Below are positions 41,301-53,074 of a DNA stretch of 64,000 nucleotides, piece after piece. The notes under the pieces are model-generated. The model made no database searches and was not told the DNA's origin. It saw only the letters and a program-made list of their open reading frames with translations. Numbering within the stretch: position 1 is the first letter of the stretch; every line of letters begins with the position of its first letter. The DNA is from Zygaena filipendulae. Taxonomy: Eukaryota; Arthropoda; Insecta; Lepidoptera; Zygaenidae. The translations under genes were made by a program, and so were the position numbers. The stretch lies in assembly GCA_907165275.2 (NCBI GenBank), contig OU015653.1:836001-900000 (forward strand), written 5' to 3'.

Positions 41301-42847
41301 TTTTATGGGAGAATAACAAACTAACAACTAAATATTAAATAATGGTAGACATAAGGCAGTGGTAGGTATGTCCTTTGCATGCGTTTTATATAAGTAAATA
41401 AGTTTGTTTTTGTTATGACATGCGCAATCATCCACATACGACACTACTCGCCACCATTTAGTTTTGAACATCTAAATTCAACTTGTAGAGCCATAATTTG
41501 TAACTAAATATATCTAGTAAACCAGTGTGCGTTAGTGCCTACTGATATATGACCCTATCTACGCCTCTTTGTCGTAATATAACATTTGAATCTCATGCTA
41601 TATTGTGAGGTGTGATACTTTACCAGTGTCTCTAGTCGCTTCCTCTCTACTACGATTAGATATACCAGCTTCGGATGTATCAACATCCCCAAAATCATTT
41701 ACCGTCCGGCCAGTGCGCCTACGTATTACTCGGTACACCTGTATTTCTGACAATCAAATTGAATATTTTAACCAATTTCAACTATAACAGCCTGCAGCCA
41801 AACAGGAAGTAAGGTTAAACGGGGGAAGTTATTAAAAGAACTGAACACCAGTAGGTATTCGATTCTTGTCTCAGATGTAAAAAATAACACTATTTTTTTT
41901 ATCCTATAAAACATTCATGAAAATTGAGCGTAGAAGTTTTGTCAAATAAAAATCATTTGCAAAATCATCATAAAAATCATATTGTAAACCCACGTTTTTG
42001 TTTAAGGTTTATCCCTTGTGATTGATTTGTTCTATTTATATTTTTATTACTTATATGTATTTAACAATGAATTATTGAAGCCTTGAATAAATCTGTTGTT
42101 TAAAATTACATCCTGTATAAATAACTCTTCAATATCAAGAAGACCTAGGTTCGATTCCCGATGCGGCGGACTTCGTAACGAACGCACGAGTTCCGCTTTC
42201 TATGTTTTGAGCACAAAGCTTATTGTGGGATCAAGTGGGCTCGTGTGTAATTATGGTATTATTATTAGATGTTATTTTCATTAGTCGACACATCTAAAAT
42301 AATATTAATAATTGATTAAAATATACATATACTAGCGCCTAAACTATTTGCACCTACTCTATTAAATTTATACTTACAAAGTTAACACCTGTAGGTATAT
42401 ACATTGAATATTATAGAAACATCCATGTTACCAATAATCTAATGTCATTTGCAGGTGCTCGTAGGGTAATTGGTGCAGTTAAAGCATAAACTCAAAATAT
42501 AATAAGTGCGAAATTATTAGACACAATATAAATTATGATCGGGTTTCCAAACCAAGAATTTCCCAAGCAAGTAGGTAAAAACGTAAAATGTTACCAGTGA
42601 TATAAGTACTGTCGGACTCCCTTGTATTCTCTCAACTGACATTAGCGGAGTCATTGGCGACATATAGTGGCCGAAGCCATAAACTAAAGAAGAAGAAGTG
42701 TTACCGGTCCCGACGCACTCCTCGCTGATGCAGGGCGGCGTGGTCTTGTAGTCGGTGAGCGCCTGCACAGTGGTGTAGGCGGCCAGTGCGATCACGGACA
42801 GCGCAAGTGCACCTATTAGCACAGACGACCATCGCACTGTGCGCTCT
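29368..42847 (-). CDS. Neprilysin-like M13 zinc metallopeptidase (type II membrane protein)
   Basis: Fifteen exons, 5' to 3': 42705-42847, 38799-39044, 37653-37855, 35638-35814, 35043-35150, 33991-34135, 33312-33526, 32995-33171, 32676-32779, 32525-32583, 32215-32263, 32062-32129, 31598-31731, 30382-30549, 29368-29544. All phases join, giving 723 residues to the TGA. Visible: a membrane anchor ([17 protein letters not shown]); paired-Cys stretch [23 protein letters not shown]; the substrate-binding turn [18 protein letters not shown]; the zinc site [11 protein letters not shown] with the catalytic Glu; third ligand and helper Asp in [19 protein letters not shown]; and a C-terminal CVLW where most relatives end CRVW/CRLW. 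The enzyme would cut small peptides (hormones, neuropeptides) outside the cell. The cytoplasmic start exon, probably 20-50 residues, was not found upstream. Exons are much richer in GC than the introns. Confidence 0.94.
29598..30245. repeat. 34-bp minisatellite in the last neprilysin-like intron
   Basis: About 18 head-to-tail units built around AGTGAATGGTTGATCCTACC, nearly identical from about 29740 to 30000 and decaying toward both edges, where lengths and letters drift. The pattern (homogeneous core, diverged edges) fits ongoing unequal exchange or slippage. Confidence 0.9.
30838..31207. mobile_element. hAT-like MITE with 8-9 bp target duplication
   Basis: 370 bp with ends TCAGAGGTTCCCATACTTTT and (complement of the right end) TGATTCCCAAAGTGGTCC. 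It is flanked on both sides by ATAATGTAA (30829-30837, 31208-31216). The terminal sequence and target length are those of hAT elements. It lies in a neprilysin-like intron. Confidence 0.8.
31310..31545 (+). mobile_element. LINE 3'-end fragment
   Basis: Ends with the phrase CTATGTCCAGCAGTGGACG then TCTTTCGGCTGATAA, which I know as the common 3' end of a lepidopteran non-LTR retrotransposon; a frame ends with a Trp-rich stretch before the stop. A second, more decayed copy with a GAT tail lies at 56534-56671. Identification is from memory. Confidence 0.65.
32062..32129 (-). CDS. Zinc-site exon of the neprilysin-like peptidase
   Basis: A 68-bp exon encoding [22 protein letters not shown]. It carries two His zinc ligands and the catalytic Glu, and joins the preceding exon ([16 protein letters not shown]) and the next one ([14 protein letters not shown]) in phase. 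It is too short to be seen as a long open frame, but motif and phase make it certain. Confidence 0.95.
36228..36438 (-). mobile_element. Helitron-like repeat
   Basis: Reverse copy: begins CTAGCTGTCCCCCGCGGTTT and ends ATAATATTAGTATAGA. It lies in the intron after the third exon of the peptidase gene. Confidence 0.7.
36484..36693. mobile_element. piggyBac-like MITE
   Basis: Ends CACTAGAAGCGCGCGCGTCC and its near complement (GGACG...CGCGCTTCTAGTG, one base off). The left flank is TTAA, the piggyBac target; the right flank reads TATA, so the duplicate has decayed. Inner arms match (TTCGATGTTCTTCCTG / its complement). Confidence 0.7.
37891..38073 (-). mobile_element. Helitron-like repeat interrupted by a MITE
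   Basis: Begins TAGCTGTTCCCCGCGGTTTC and runs to TCGCATTTATGGG, where the normal end (AATATTAGTAGGA) is replaced by the family C MITE starting at 38075. The MITE therefore went into or next to this copy later. Confidence 0.7.
38075..38402. mobile_element. TIR MITE, family C copy 2
   Basis: About 94% alike by eye to 23207-23534, with the same GTGACGTCAC pair in the centre. It lies between peptidase exons 2 and 3. Confidence 0.85.
38437..38632 (+). mobile_element. Short interspersed repeat ending CAGCTAG
   Basis: Begins CTAATATATAAAATTCTCGT and ends GGGGTACAGCTAG, so it shares the 3' half of the Helitron-like family but has a different 5' end. It is probably a sister family. Confidence 0.6.
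38641..38780. repeat. Degenerate tandem repeat next to a peptidase exon
   Basis: Three to four drifting units of about 40 bp built on AAGACAGGGTGGAGTATGAAG, ending about 20 bp below the donor of peptidase exon 2 (38799). Confidence 0.7.
39045..42704 (-). other. Large intron of the neprilysin-like gene
   Basis: 3.66 kb between the membrane-anchor exon and the second exon. It holds a decayed Helitron-like copy (about 40118-40255, reverse), a half copy of MITE family D (from 40428) and CCTA-rich runs near 40270-40310. The rest is unassigned AT-rich sequence. The small frames in it show no recognised domain. Confidence 0.6.
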
Positions 42848-44197
42848 CTGTAACGTAGGAAATTACGAAGGTTTATACAGCCCTTTATAGCCAAGTTGAC
42901 AATTAACTTGGGCCAGGGCACTGGGAGCCACCCGCTATAAAAATAATATCTAAGAAATGCTCTAATATTATGTCGATTTAAAATCGAGTAAATATTAAAT
43001 TAACAAATGTTGCAGTATTGGAAGTTATTGAGAAATGTGACCCGTGGAAAACAAATGTGGCGTCAATTTAGAACTTCGGAATTCTGATATAAAAGTACCC
43101 TAGGTCCTTTTTGCCCCTAACTGTTGGCAAATAAAAACAGACTCTTTTCTAACATAAACAATTTTCCTGACTGACGCCGCCGTTTGAATACGGATCTTAG
43201 CTTCATAAGTAGGTACGCGTGTCTTTTCTGAAAGACCATATTTTTACAAAAATTTAGGTTTCAATTTAGCGTTCATAACTTTCATTTCTTTCTAGCTATC
43301 CGACTGTGCGATAGCATGCGATATGTTGTTTTTTAAGTGTTAAATATTTTAGCATTGCTCTGCTATTTGTGGTTATCTCCGTCACCGAGCTGCGTCGCGT
43401 TTCTTAACTGTTCCGTTTATAGTAGAGCGGCGAACTGAGAAAATTCCTTCTCTAAACCGAATCTCGTCGGTATCTCTTATGTATACCTACAACAGGCATG
43501 GATGTGTTCAGGGCGTTGTGTAGATTACGAAACTGCTTGTTGTAATGTTTTTTTGTGGTGGAGGGGATAGCAGTGACGTCATAAACATGGCCGCCAACGG
43601 TTTTTGTTTTTGTTAATTACATCGCACCTATTAGGTCTATCTGCTTGTGTATGGTGTCATTTGAAAGCTTATTAAATGTTCTTCAATTTATTTCCCTACA
43701 TCTAAAGCGTATCTATTATATTTAAAAAAATATTTGACAAAATATGATTTTTTTTTAAGCGATTTCAAAAATATTCTCTTTTTACTGAGAAACCGCTACA
43801 CTTACGGTAAATTTGTTTAATATAAAAATTAAGTAGAATTTTATCACCTATTTAAAAATGCCAGTTTCATTAAAATAAGACTTAAAACAACTGAGATATG
43901 TCTCATTTTGTGGCGCAAGGAGCAAGGTTTTGTATCGTAATCTTATAGAACTGCTGTTAGTTTGTCGCGCTAAAACTCGTAAATGGCTCGACCGACGTGA
44001 ATATTTCTTTTTTTATTGGGTTTTAAACTACCAGGAGAAGGTTTGTGTTAAAGAAAATTGGGAGTTCCTGCGGGAATTCCGAAATTCACGGGGGTGAAAC
44101 CATGGGGCACAGCTAATGTAATGTAAAAATATGTCACATAAATCTTACTATATCATGCTGTTAACCAAACGTGCTTTCTTCATAATGCTGCCCTAAA

Positions 44198-44384
44198 TCC
44201 TCACTATTATAAATGCGAAAGTGAGTTTGTGTGTTTGTTTGTTTGTTACGCTTTCACGCCATAACGGCTCAACCAATAACCACGAAATTTTGCATACACG
44301 TTTTAAGGGGTACATATTATTGCGGAATTCCCCTGGGAACTCCGAAATTACCGCGAGTGAAACCGCTAACCGGGAGCAGATAGT
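44198..44384 (+). mobile_element. Helitron-like repeat inside the left arm of the inverted repeat
   Basis: Starts TCCTCACTATTATAAATGCG and ends GAGCAGATAG, slightly degenerate. It is absent from the matching place in the right arm, so it arrived after the inverted repeat formed. Confidence 0.75.
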
Positions 44385-44549
44385 AAATTATTAAATACCT
44401 ACATATAAGTTGCGTGTGTGCTATGTCAAGACTGAACAGTCAAAACAATAAGTTAGGTACTGTTATAAAAATATAAGCCAAAACTTATTATTTAATCATC
44501 AAAAAATGGACGAAACCTGGATCTGAAAACAATTTTGAAAAATTAGTTA

Positions 44550-45390
44550 AGGGATTCGCCCACTGCTCTATTCAATACGAAATTCCGAACGGATGGCTTC
44601 GACAATGCACAAACTCAGTTTTAGCTTATTTTACACGAGAAGGGAGAAACACTGAGTTCTTTGGATTCTGGATCCTCTAAGCCCAAAACTGCAAAATTAA
44701 TTGACGGTCAGGCGCTAATTCAAAATATACTCGTAGGTAAACCAAAAACTACCAAAAATTTTGATGATTTTGTGGAAATTTTTTTGAAGAACAATCGCAA
44801 TCAAAACGAGATAAATGTGAAAGGGTGCATGTGCTTTTTGAACATTCATAAAATCCGGGATAAGAGACAAGAGGAGTCCGTCTATTACTCCTGTGGAATA
44901 TAAGATAACTGGCGCTACTACTCCTTTTCCAACGAAATGGGACTAGTGTCGGCAACCTGAAGCGAGCTTATTATTATATCAACCAGAGTACCAGGGGCGT
45001 AAAATTATCAGTTAACCATTACTTATCAGGATTATGACTATTTAGACATATCTTCTAGTTAGTTTTTGTCATAAATGTGTACGATCATACGAGGCACAAA
45101 TTATCGTATGTTAACGATAGTAATTATCGTACGGTACGAATATCTTTATATTTTTCGGTCAATAAATTAAATCTTAATGAATTTCTTTCATAACATGTTT
45201 CCGATCAAGCGGCAAAAGTTAGTAAAGTTAGTGAAGAAACAGAAACAATCTTCTAATGGTCACAAAACAACGCTTAGGGGATCCCGTAAACGTATGGGAT
45301 GTCGGTGAAAACAGTAATTAGTGCTGGTTGTCGTACAGCAAAATGCGGCTGTATGTCAGGAAGGAACAGGAATGTTTGCAAGTCCTTTTG
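44550..45390 (+). pseudogene. Decayed coding remnant with a Cys-rich tail in the loop
   Basis: An open frame from about 44625 to 44903 (no ATG; first usable codon TTG 44661) reads SGSSKPKTAKLIDGQALIQN and on to FDDFVEIFLKNN. About 420 bp further on, near 45320-45390, another frame reads AGCRTAKCGCMSGRNRNVCK before a stop. I recall a multi-copy, uncharacterised invertebrate protein family with a DG-ALIQ phrase and a C-terminal CGC motif, but cannot name it. Stops and frame changes lie between the two parts, so this is a remnant, not a working gene. Confidence 0.45.
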
Positions 45391-45539
45391 GAGATGAGAT
45401 TTGTTTCAATCAATACAATTTTTGTGTTCGAGATAGTTAAATAATGAATTTTAGCTTATTTTAACCCTATTATCATAATTGCCTGATACTAACAAATATT
45501 ATATAAAATGCCTGCCATGTCCTAAATGATTGACTGACG

Positions 45540-45742
45540 GATCAACGCAAAGCCTGAACCGCTGACAGTAGAGACCTGAAACTTGGAAGGTGTGTTCTTT
45601 TTACGACATAGGCATTCGATAACAAAGGATTTTTAAAAATTTGAACCCTAAGGGGACTAAAAGGGGTTGCAAAATTTGTATGAAACAATTCCGCGGGAAT
45701 TTCGGAGTTTTCGCGGGTGCAGTGTGACCACGTGGGACAGCT
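45540..45742 (+). repeat. Short interspersed repeat (CAGCTA end)
   Basis: Begins near TGACTGACGGATCAACGCAA and ends GTGGGACAGCTAT with the usual CCGCGGGAATTTCGGAG phrase. It lies at the inner edge of the right arm of the inverted repeat. Confidence 0.55.
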
Positions 45743-47091
45743 ATTATTTTATAACAGTACTTATTGTTTTGATTGTTCACTATTAACGCAGCACAATTGC
45801 AACTACAATTTATAATTTATTTAAGGCAGTACTATGAAGAAAGCACTTCTGGTTAACAGCATGAATTAGTAATATTTATGTGACGTAACTAGCTGTGCCC
45901 CACGGTTTCAGATTCGGAATTCCCGCAGGAACTCCCAATTTTCTTTAATACAAACCTTCTCCTGGTAGTTAAAAACCCAATAAAAAAAGAAATATTCACG
46001 TCGGTCGAGCCATTTACGAGTTTTAGCGCGACAAACGAACAGCAGTTCTATAAGATTACGATACAAAACCTTGCTCCTTGCGCCACAAAATGAGACATAT
46101 CTCAGTTGTTTTAAGTCCTATTTTAATGAAACTGGCATTTTTAAATAGGTGATAAAATTCTACTTAATTTTTATATTAAACAAATTTACCGTAAGTGTAG
46201 CGGTTTCTCAGTAAAAAGAGACTATTTTTGAAATCGCTTAAAAAAAAATTATATTTTGTCAAATATTTTTTTAAATATAATAGATACGCTTTAGATGTCG
46301 GGAAATAAATTAAAGAACATTTAATAAGCTTTCAAATGACACCATACACAAGCAGATAGACCTAATAGGTGCGATGTAATTAACAAAAACAAAAACCGTT
46401 GGCGGCCATGTTTATGACGTCACTGCTATCCCCTCCACCACTAAAAAACATTACAACAAGCAGTTTCGTAATCTACACAACGCCCTGAACACATCCATAC
46501 CTGTTGTAGGTATACATAAGAGATACCGACGAGATTTTACAAAATCTGGTCTCCGCCGCTCTACTATTATCATCCATTCGCGGTTTTAAAGCTGTTATAA
46601 TGAGTTAGTCACGATAGGTTGTTATTTCATTTATTAGTATTACAATAAATTGCATGTACCTACACAATAGAATACAATACAGTAAGAATGAATTCCGTTA
46701 TATCATGATATTATGTCACTGACATGCTTCCTCGAAGTCTCGATCGTTTCAGAGTTGTCGAAATAGCTGATAGTGTCGTTATTTGCTTCATTTTATTCAT
46801 CGCGTTAATTGAGAATATATATAATTATTGTACGGAGTTGGATGAGATTTCACATTTGCTTGAACCGTAGGTTTCTTATCAGTTAATTCCTACACAAACT
46901 GGATATGTTATCCAAATATTCTGTGCAAGACAAATGAAGATTTGAGAGCTTATCAAGTTTAAGTTGCGTTTATAAATATATGCCTTATACAGTCTTTAAT
47001 ACTAATACCTATGACAGTCTTATAAAAAAATTTTCGAAGTTCGAACTTCGACCGGTCTTCATTTTAATTTTACCAACTGTGTGACGTGGGT

Positions 47092-47310
47092 TAGGCCTGG
47101 CGCATACATACAATTTTTAGTTGAACAACTGTTTTGTTGTGTTTCATAAGTTTATAGGACCGTACTTACTGCGATCATAGAACTTGCGCATACTGTCAAC
47201 ACGATATTTGTTCGACAAAAAGCCCCATAGTTGTGTGGAATTCACGAGAAGTACACAACTCGACTAAACAGTTTAGTCGATGTAGAACTTGTATGTGCGC
47301 GGCTAGCCTT
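47092..47310. mobile_element. Degenerate TIR element
   Basis: The left end GGCCTGGCGCATACATACAA matches the complement of the right end (GGCTAGCCGCGCACATACAA) with several differences. The arms carry on through the ACTAAACAGTTTAGTCG palindrome. It lies 20 bp before MITE family A copy 3. Confidence 0.6.
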
Positions 47311-47330
47311 ACTCCGAAGTTGGGTGACTT

Positions 47331-47567
47331 ACCGCCGCACTCAGAGTCGACTTTAATGATTACTTAATTAAGTATAGATTTTTACAACAAAACTGCCGCA
47401 ATCAGGCAAGTTTAATAAATTAATGTTAATTGGCATTTAACTAATTAAGTTACATCTTATTAAACGCAACTAACATTAATTTACTGAACGTCTCTGATTG
47501 CGGCAGTTTTGTTTTAAAAATCTATACTTAACTAAGTAATCATTAAAGTCGACTCTGAGTGCGGCGG
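47331..47567. mobile_element. TIR MITE, family A copy 3
   Basis: Complete copy with ends CCGCCGCACTCAGAG and CTCTGAGTGCGGCGG. It is very close to the copy at 12773-13009. Confidence 0.87.
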
Positions 47568-47891
47568 TAAGAGGTTAGTTAAAATAAATAGGCACTTTTC
47601 AGTGAAAGATTGCAATCTGGAGTTAGGTCAACGATGAGCGATGACCCAGACCTCACACGTTAGCAGTAAGCGGTTAAGCACCTAGAAGGCTAGAATCCAT
47701 GTTTTTTACCATTCTGTGCCTATCTCGAAAGGAAAAAAGGAACGCTTATTATAGGTTGTCATATGCGCTTTTAAAGTCCTAAAAAGTGTATATTCGTTCG
47801 AAAATCTTAATCTCAAGAAAATCGATTTGAATGAGGTACGACTTACGAGGTACGTCGACTAACTAGTTTTTGAAAATTGAATGTATAAAAA

Positions 47892-48180
47892 ACCAGCTGT
47901 GCCCCGCGGTTTCACCTGCGTGAGTTTCAGAATTCCCGCAGTAGCATATTTTACTCCTCATAACATCAGCTAATTAGCAGTGAAAGTCCCATCAAAATTG
48001 GACCAACCGTTTCGGAGATTCACCCGCGTGAGTTTCGGAATTCCCGAAAGGTCTCTTTATATCAGAAACCTTTGCGGATGCTAGCGAAACCACCCGCCAA
48101 AGTTTCATTACAATCGGACCAATGGTTTAGAAACGCATAGAGGACAAATATAGAAACATTCATTTATTTTTTATTTATAA
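47892..48180 (-). repeat. Short interspersed repeat, tandem halves
   Basis: Begins AGCTGTGCCCCGCGGTTTCA. The phrase CACCCGCGTGAGTTTCGGAATTCCC occurs about 100 bp later again (first 20 bases checked), suggesting an internal duplication. Confidence 0.55.
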
Positions 48181-48714
48181 AGAAGATTGACAGTAAACGT
48201 TCTTAGACCCTTATTATGAAAGTACGGAACCTTTCGCTGTGAGTGGTCTGACACACTTGGCCAATTTTTAACAAAACATTTCCGTCACCTGTGACCCGGA
48301 TTTTATAAGTTTTATTTCAATTAAATGATTTTCCTGGTATGTCAACTTTTGATAAAAATCCGATGTAAATTTGAAATAGTTTTCCAATATATTTTTTATA
48401 CGTTGATTTTCCATTTTAATTGTTTATTTATTTATCCTCGTCGTCAATAAATAATTAATCATTAATAACGAGTGGAATTCTATGTGTGACTGTACCTTGT
48501 ACCTATTAGATAAGAATCATTTAGGTATTTGCGTAAACATTTTTTAATGTAACAAATATGTAAATATGGTAGTTCGTTGTTCTTTGGTGCATAGATACTT
48601 ATGTTTATGTCCCTATTAAAATGTATCTTAAACCTAAACAAATCTTTGCTTTCTTCACTATTTATCCGCCAAATATGCATAGCTCTCTTTGTACATAATT
48701 ACTTTTGCTTTTAA

Positions 48715-48918
48715 TCCTTACTAATATTATAAATGCGAAAGTAAGTTTACTTGTTTATTTGTTACCTACGCTTTCACACCTTAACGGCTCTACCGATCAT
48801 CATAAAATTTTGCATGCACGTTGTCAGGGGTACAGAGAAGGACATAGGGTACTTTGTATCCCGGAATTCCCGCGGGAACTCCGAAATTACCGCGGGTGAA
48901 ACCGCGGAGAACAGCTAG
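48715..48918 (+). mobile_element. Helitron-like (Lep1-type) repeat
   Basis: Full-length copy: TCCTTACTAATATTATAAATG start (first 20 bases) and GAGAACAGCTAG end, between A and T. Confidence 0.78.
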
Positions 48919-49437
48919 TATTAAATATAATACAATAGTATTGCAGTAATTTCTAGGTACCTGTTGCCAAAAATACTACTAAGTATATCTACTACTAGTA
49001 CATGATATTTGTGTAGCCGTATTTCGCTGGCTCGCATAAGTTGTAATGTGGTATTATAATTTTGACAATGGTCGTGACTAATACTTGAAATTTTTTAATC
49101 TGTTATGTTTATTTTATTATTAAAATGTCGCGGTCGTTTTGTAAACAAACTTCGAAGTTTGCAAATTTGTCTTATTTTGCCACTACCATTAGGTACCACT
49201 GCGTAGGTACACTGTAGTAAATTAATTTTATCAATAGGACTGAGGATAGGAATGTGGTGTAAGAGGTTAAGATTCTAATCTAATGAAGTATGGGTATAGG
49301 TAGGTATTTTAGTTTTATATTATGTACATATTATTAATTTATTTATTTAAACTGTATGCACATCATGGTACAAAAGGCGGACTTAATGCCACAGTGGCAT
49401 TATCTGCCAGTCAAACTTCAGATCTAACCTTCAGATA

Positions 49438-49653
49438 TCCTACTAATATTATAAATGTGAAAGTGTGGATGTTTGGATATTTGGATGTTTGGATGTTTGT
49501 TACTCAATCACACAAAAACGGCTGGACGGACTTGGATGAAATTTGGCATGCACGTTGTCAAGGGTACAGAGAAAGACATAGACATACTTTTTATCCCGGA
49601 ATTCCCGCGGGAACTCCAAAATTACCGCGGGTAAAACCGCGAGGCACAGCTAG
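49438..49653 (+). mobile_element. Helitron-like (Lep1-type) repeat
   Basis: Full-length copy, TCCTACTAATATTATAAATG to GGCACAGCTAG. It has a short TTTGGAT triplication near 49475, the same place where the Utp11 intron 3 copy carries its GGAT array. Confidence 0.78.
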
Positions 49654-52600
49654 TTATGTTATAAATCAAATCTGAAAATCTTATTGTAAGCTGATGTAGT
49701 ATTAAGGTAGATACATACCGACATATTTTTTATTTCCACAATATGTTAGCGAATTTTCAGTCACCATTTTAGAGTTGAACAAATGAATTAATATGGTATT
49801 TACAAAATTAAAATTTTCCGAATTCCGATTAAGTATGGTCTCAATATGGTTTTGGCAAGAGTTAAAATTCTCATTTTAAAGCAGTATCTACTTCTCAGAG
49901 GTCGAAGCAATAGGCGTGTCATTAGCTCATTGTTATGTGATTATTTACTGTTCATAATAGAATGAAATACAATACCGTATATAAGTACCTATAAGCTATT
50001 ATAAAATAAATGTTTAACAATTAAAACTAAATAAAAAATACTGGCAATAAATTTCGTTAACGATCGAACCTTTCGTTATCTCGTCGGGGATCCAAGTTAA
50101 AAGACCTGCCTAAATTAGGAATTTGTGTTCGACCGAATCATTTATGATGCGTAAATTTTAATTATATAGGTACCAGAGGATTTTGGTTTATTTGAGCTCG
50201 ACTAAAGTGGATTTTACTGGATTATATTAACATTATACAACAATTAAAAGTATTTGGATCGACCGATATCAATTTTCTTTTATCTGGACAATCTGTACGG
50301 CATTGACCCTATAAAGTTATTGCTCTTGGATAAGTAGGTACCTACTTGTATACCCTTTTTACCTCAATAGATAGTTAAGTATATTTACAACAAAAAAATA
50401 TGTGATGACGTGTTTAACAATTTGTGTGATGAATAATTTTTTGATTTGTTTTTTTTTTTATGTAAAGAAAAAGTTAAGTAGGTACCTACCTAGTGTATTT
50501 TTTAAGTAAAATATGTAAATTTCCTCTAATATGAGGAATCTAAAGTTCATTGTCACGGGCAAACCCTCGCAGTGGTCAGCGGCGCAAGCGGTGTTTATAA
50601 TTACGAATGCAACTCACGGCTGAGGCTTTCCATTCGGTGTCTGTCATGAGCGGAAGCGATTTTAATTTTACTTAACAGGACTTATGACAATATACGTATT
50701 AAGTAACTATTAATAAAGCCTTAAATTAAAGATTTTGTATGAGTAGTGATGTAGTCTTTAGGGACAATCAGATAGATCAAAAAAATTATTGTACTTGTAG
50801 AGGACTCTATAAAGTAGTGAGATCAATTCTAGCCTCAGTGTATAGTTATAATCTACTATAATAAAAATATTGCCTGTTGTAACTTTAACTTTAAATGAAT
50901 TAAAAAGTTGAAAAAGTAAGTAATTGAATATTCTTGGTAAGGTTAAAATAACTCTGTTGATCCTGACCTCTAAACTTTCATAATCTGGATTAGGTTTTGT
51001 TACGGATTAGCTAAGAATTCCTTTCCAGAGTTGAATAAATCTTCCAAATATTCCTGAAAGAGGCTTCCCTTAAAACAGGCTAGTACAATAATAATCGGAT
51101 AATACTTCTATTTTTTTCATGAGATTAATATTAAGAAAAAAAATTTAGGTAAGTACCTACTTGTTCCCTTCAAGCCTGATAAGTCAGATAACAGAAATAG
51201 TACCTGACTTTTGAATATATGTATCTTGATCGAGTTATTATACTTTCATATTATTTACAAAAAAAAAAACATTTAGTTTCCGCTACCGCTTTCGCTTTAA
51301 AACCTTTCAGAACAATGGCACGCGTTCATGGTTTTAACGCCACGCGCCGGTGTAATCAGACCCTAATAGGATTGTCACTTTCGCCGTTAATCGCCGCTAT
51401 ATAATATGTGTAGTGACTGTACTGTTATGTATTTGTTCCTGTACACTACGCTATACTTGCAAAACTTTTACCGACCGACACAACAATCAAGATTTACGAC
51501 ACTCATGAAATTTTATACGCCAATCGCTTCGGGCATTCGAAATTTTGCTATTAAAACAAAATTAGCACCGATGAAATACTTAAATATTTAATTTCTTTTC
51601 CTTTATCCACTTATATAAGATACATAGATCACAATGTATCGCAATCAATTCATTAACTTTTATCATTATATAAAAACCGGAAACGTGAAAGCGAAATTGA
51701 CTATTAATAATATTATAATAACTATTTTAGTTAGGTATGTTATTTTTAAAAATCTCTATTTCTCGCATTAAAGGCTCAATATTATGTACAACGCTATTTA
51801 TATCTACATAATCCTACAAATATTGTAAATGTGAAAGTGTGGATGTTTGGATGTTTAGATTCACAGCTATTTATTTCATATTTTTACGTCGTCCGACTCG
51901 GCGGGTGTAAGTCACCACGAATCTCCAATACTTGCATACATTCACCGAACAAAAGGCGGTTGACATTGACCTGAAGATGGTAAAAGTCGACGCGGAAACA
52001 TGTGACACACGGCGCGAATATTCATTTAACAAAGGAAGAAGACAATGAGTGCCTTATCGGTTATTAATATAATCGATGTTCATGCGCCGACTCGTTAATG
52101 TCCAGATAATTTAATACACCGGAGATTTATGTGAGGCTTTCTTTGTGCAACGAATACCTACAGCCTTTGGCAGTTAATTGTAAAATTGTGAACAGAATTA
52201 CATTAAATGATAGGAATATATTGTGTATAGATATTTTTATTGTCAAAAATTTAAAACCTTATTCCGTAATTGATAAAATACTCAATATACATTTGAGCAT
52301 AATTAACAAATAAAAATGTATCTATAGGCTTAAGTAGGTATAGGCACAAGTTCAAGTAACATACAGTAAGTTAGCTTCCTTTCTTATTCAAAATAACAAT
52401 TGGAACAGTCCTCGAAAAGTATGCAAATCGTGGCCGATATAAAAGACATCAACGCGCTCGCCAGCAATTCAAAAGAATGAAAAAGCACTGGTAACCTAAT
52501 CTATATATACTTATTATAATAGTCAGCCTTCACCAATAATATTATACTAGTATATCATTTTGGACTGAAAAACAAATGAGGTGCGAACGACATGTCACCA

Positions 52601-53074
52601 GTTCACTGAAGCAGGCCGGGAAACACAATGACAGACCGTTAAGGAGGTTTTTAAAAAGTATTCTCACGCGTGGCGCATTTGCTTTTTATCTGTTCACAAA
52701 TTCAATACAATGGTCTGAATGAGCGCATACTGTTATCCCTTGTTTGGTATTTACGTATTGTTTTTGCGATATTCCGTTTGATCTACATTCAAACATGTTT
52801 GTTACGAACCGTTACATATTTATGACCTATTCATTTATTTAACAATCAATGCACACAAGGACAACATAAAAAAGAAAGAAAGTATAAAAGTAATCATGTA
52901 CAAGGGTCATGCTTATTCCATACTATTCTATATTATTCCACCCACCGATGCGCTAAGTCACGAAATTGTCTATCTAGACATAAAATTAAAGTGTCTGTTT
53001 GTAATTTCCAATTGGCAGCTTTTCACTAAATGCATACAAAAGTATATGGTACGGTGCTAACATAAAAAAAAATT

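Larger units (their letters stand above)
43422..46565. mobile_element. 3.1-kb inverted-repeat (fold-back) element
   Basis: Left arm 43422-44474 and right arm 45743-46565 are complementary along their length: TAGTAGAGCGGCG, GTGTTCAGGGCGTTGTGTAG, GTGACGTCATAAACATGGCC and AAAACAATAAGT all reappear as complements. The left arm alone has a 187-bp Helitron-like insertion (44198-44384). Both arms hold an older Helitron-like fragment (44035-44115 and 45889-45970). The loop, 44475-45742, contains decayed coding sequence (see separate entry). No target duplication is clear. It could be a fold-back transposon or an inverted duplication of a repeat. Confidence 0.8.

Noticed and set aside
42130..42180. 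tRNA gene suggested by GGTTCGATTCCC
   Set aside because: Only a B-box-like phrase; no acceptor stem, anticodon arm or A box fits around it.
44661..44903. The 80-residue loop frame as an intact gene
   Set aside because: No ATG start, stops just upstream, and the matching Cys-rich end lies in another frame 400 bp away; treated as a remnant.
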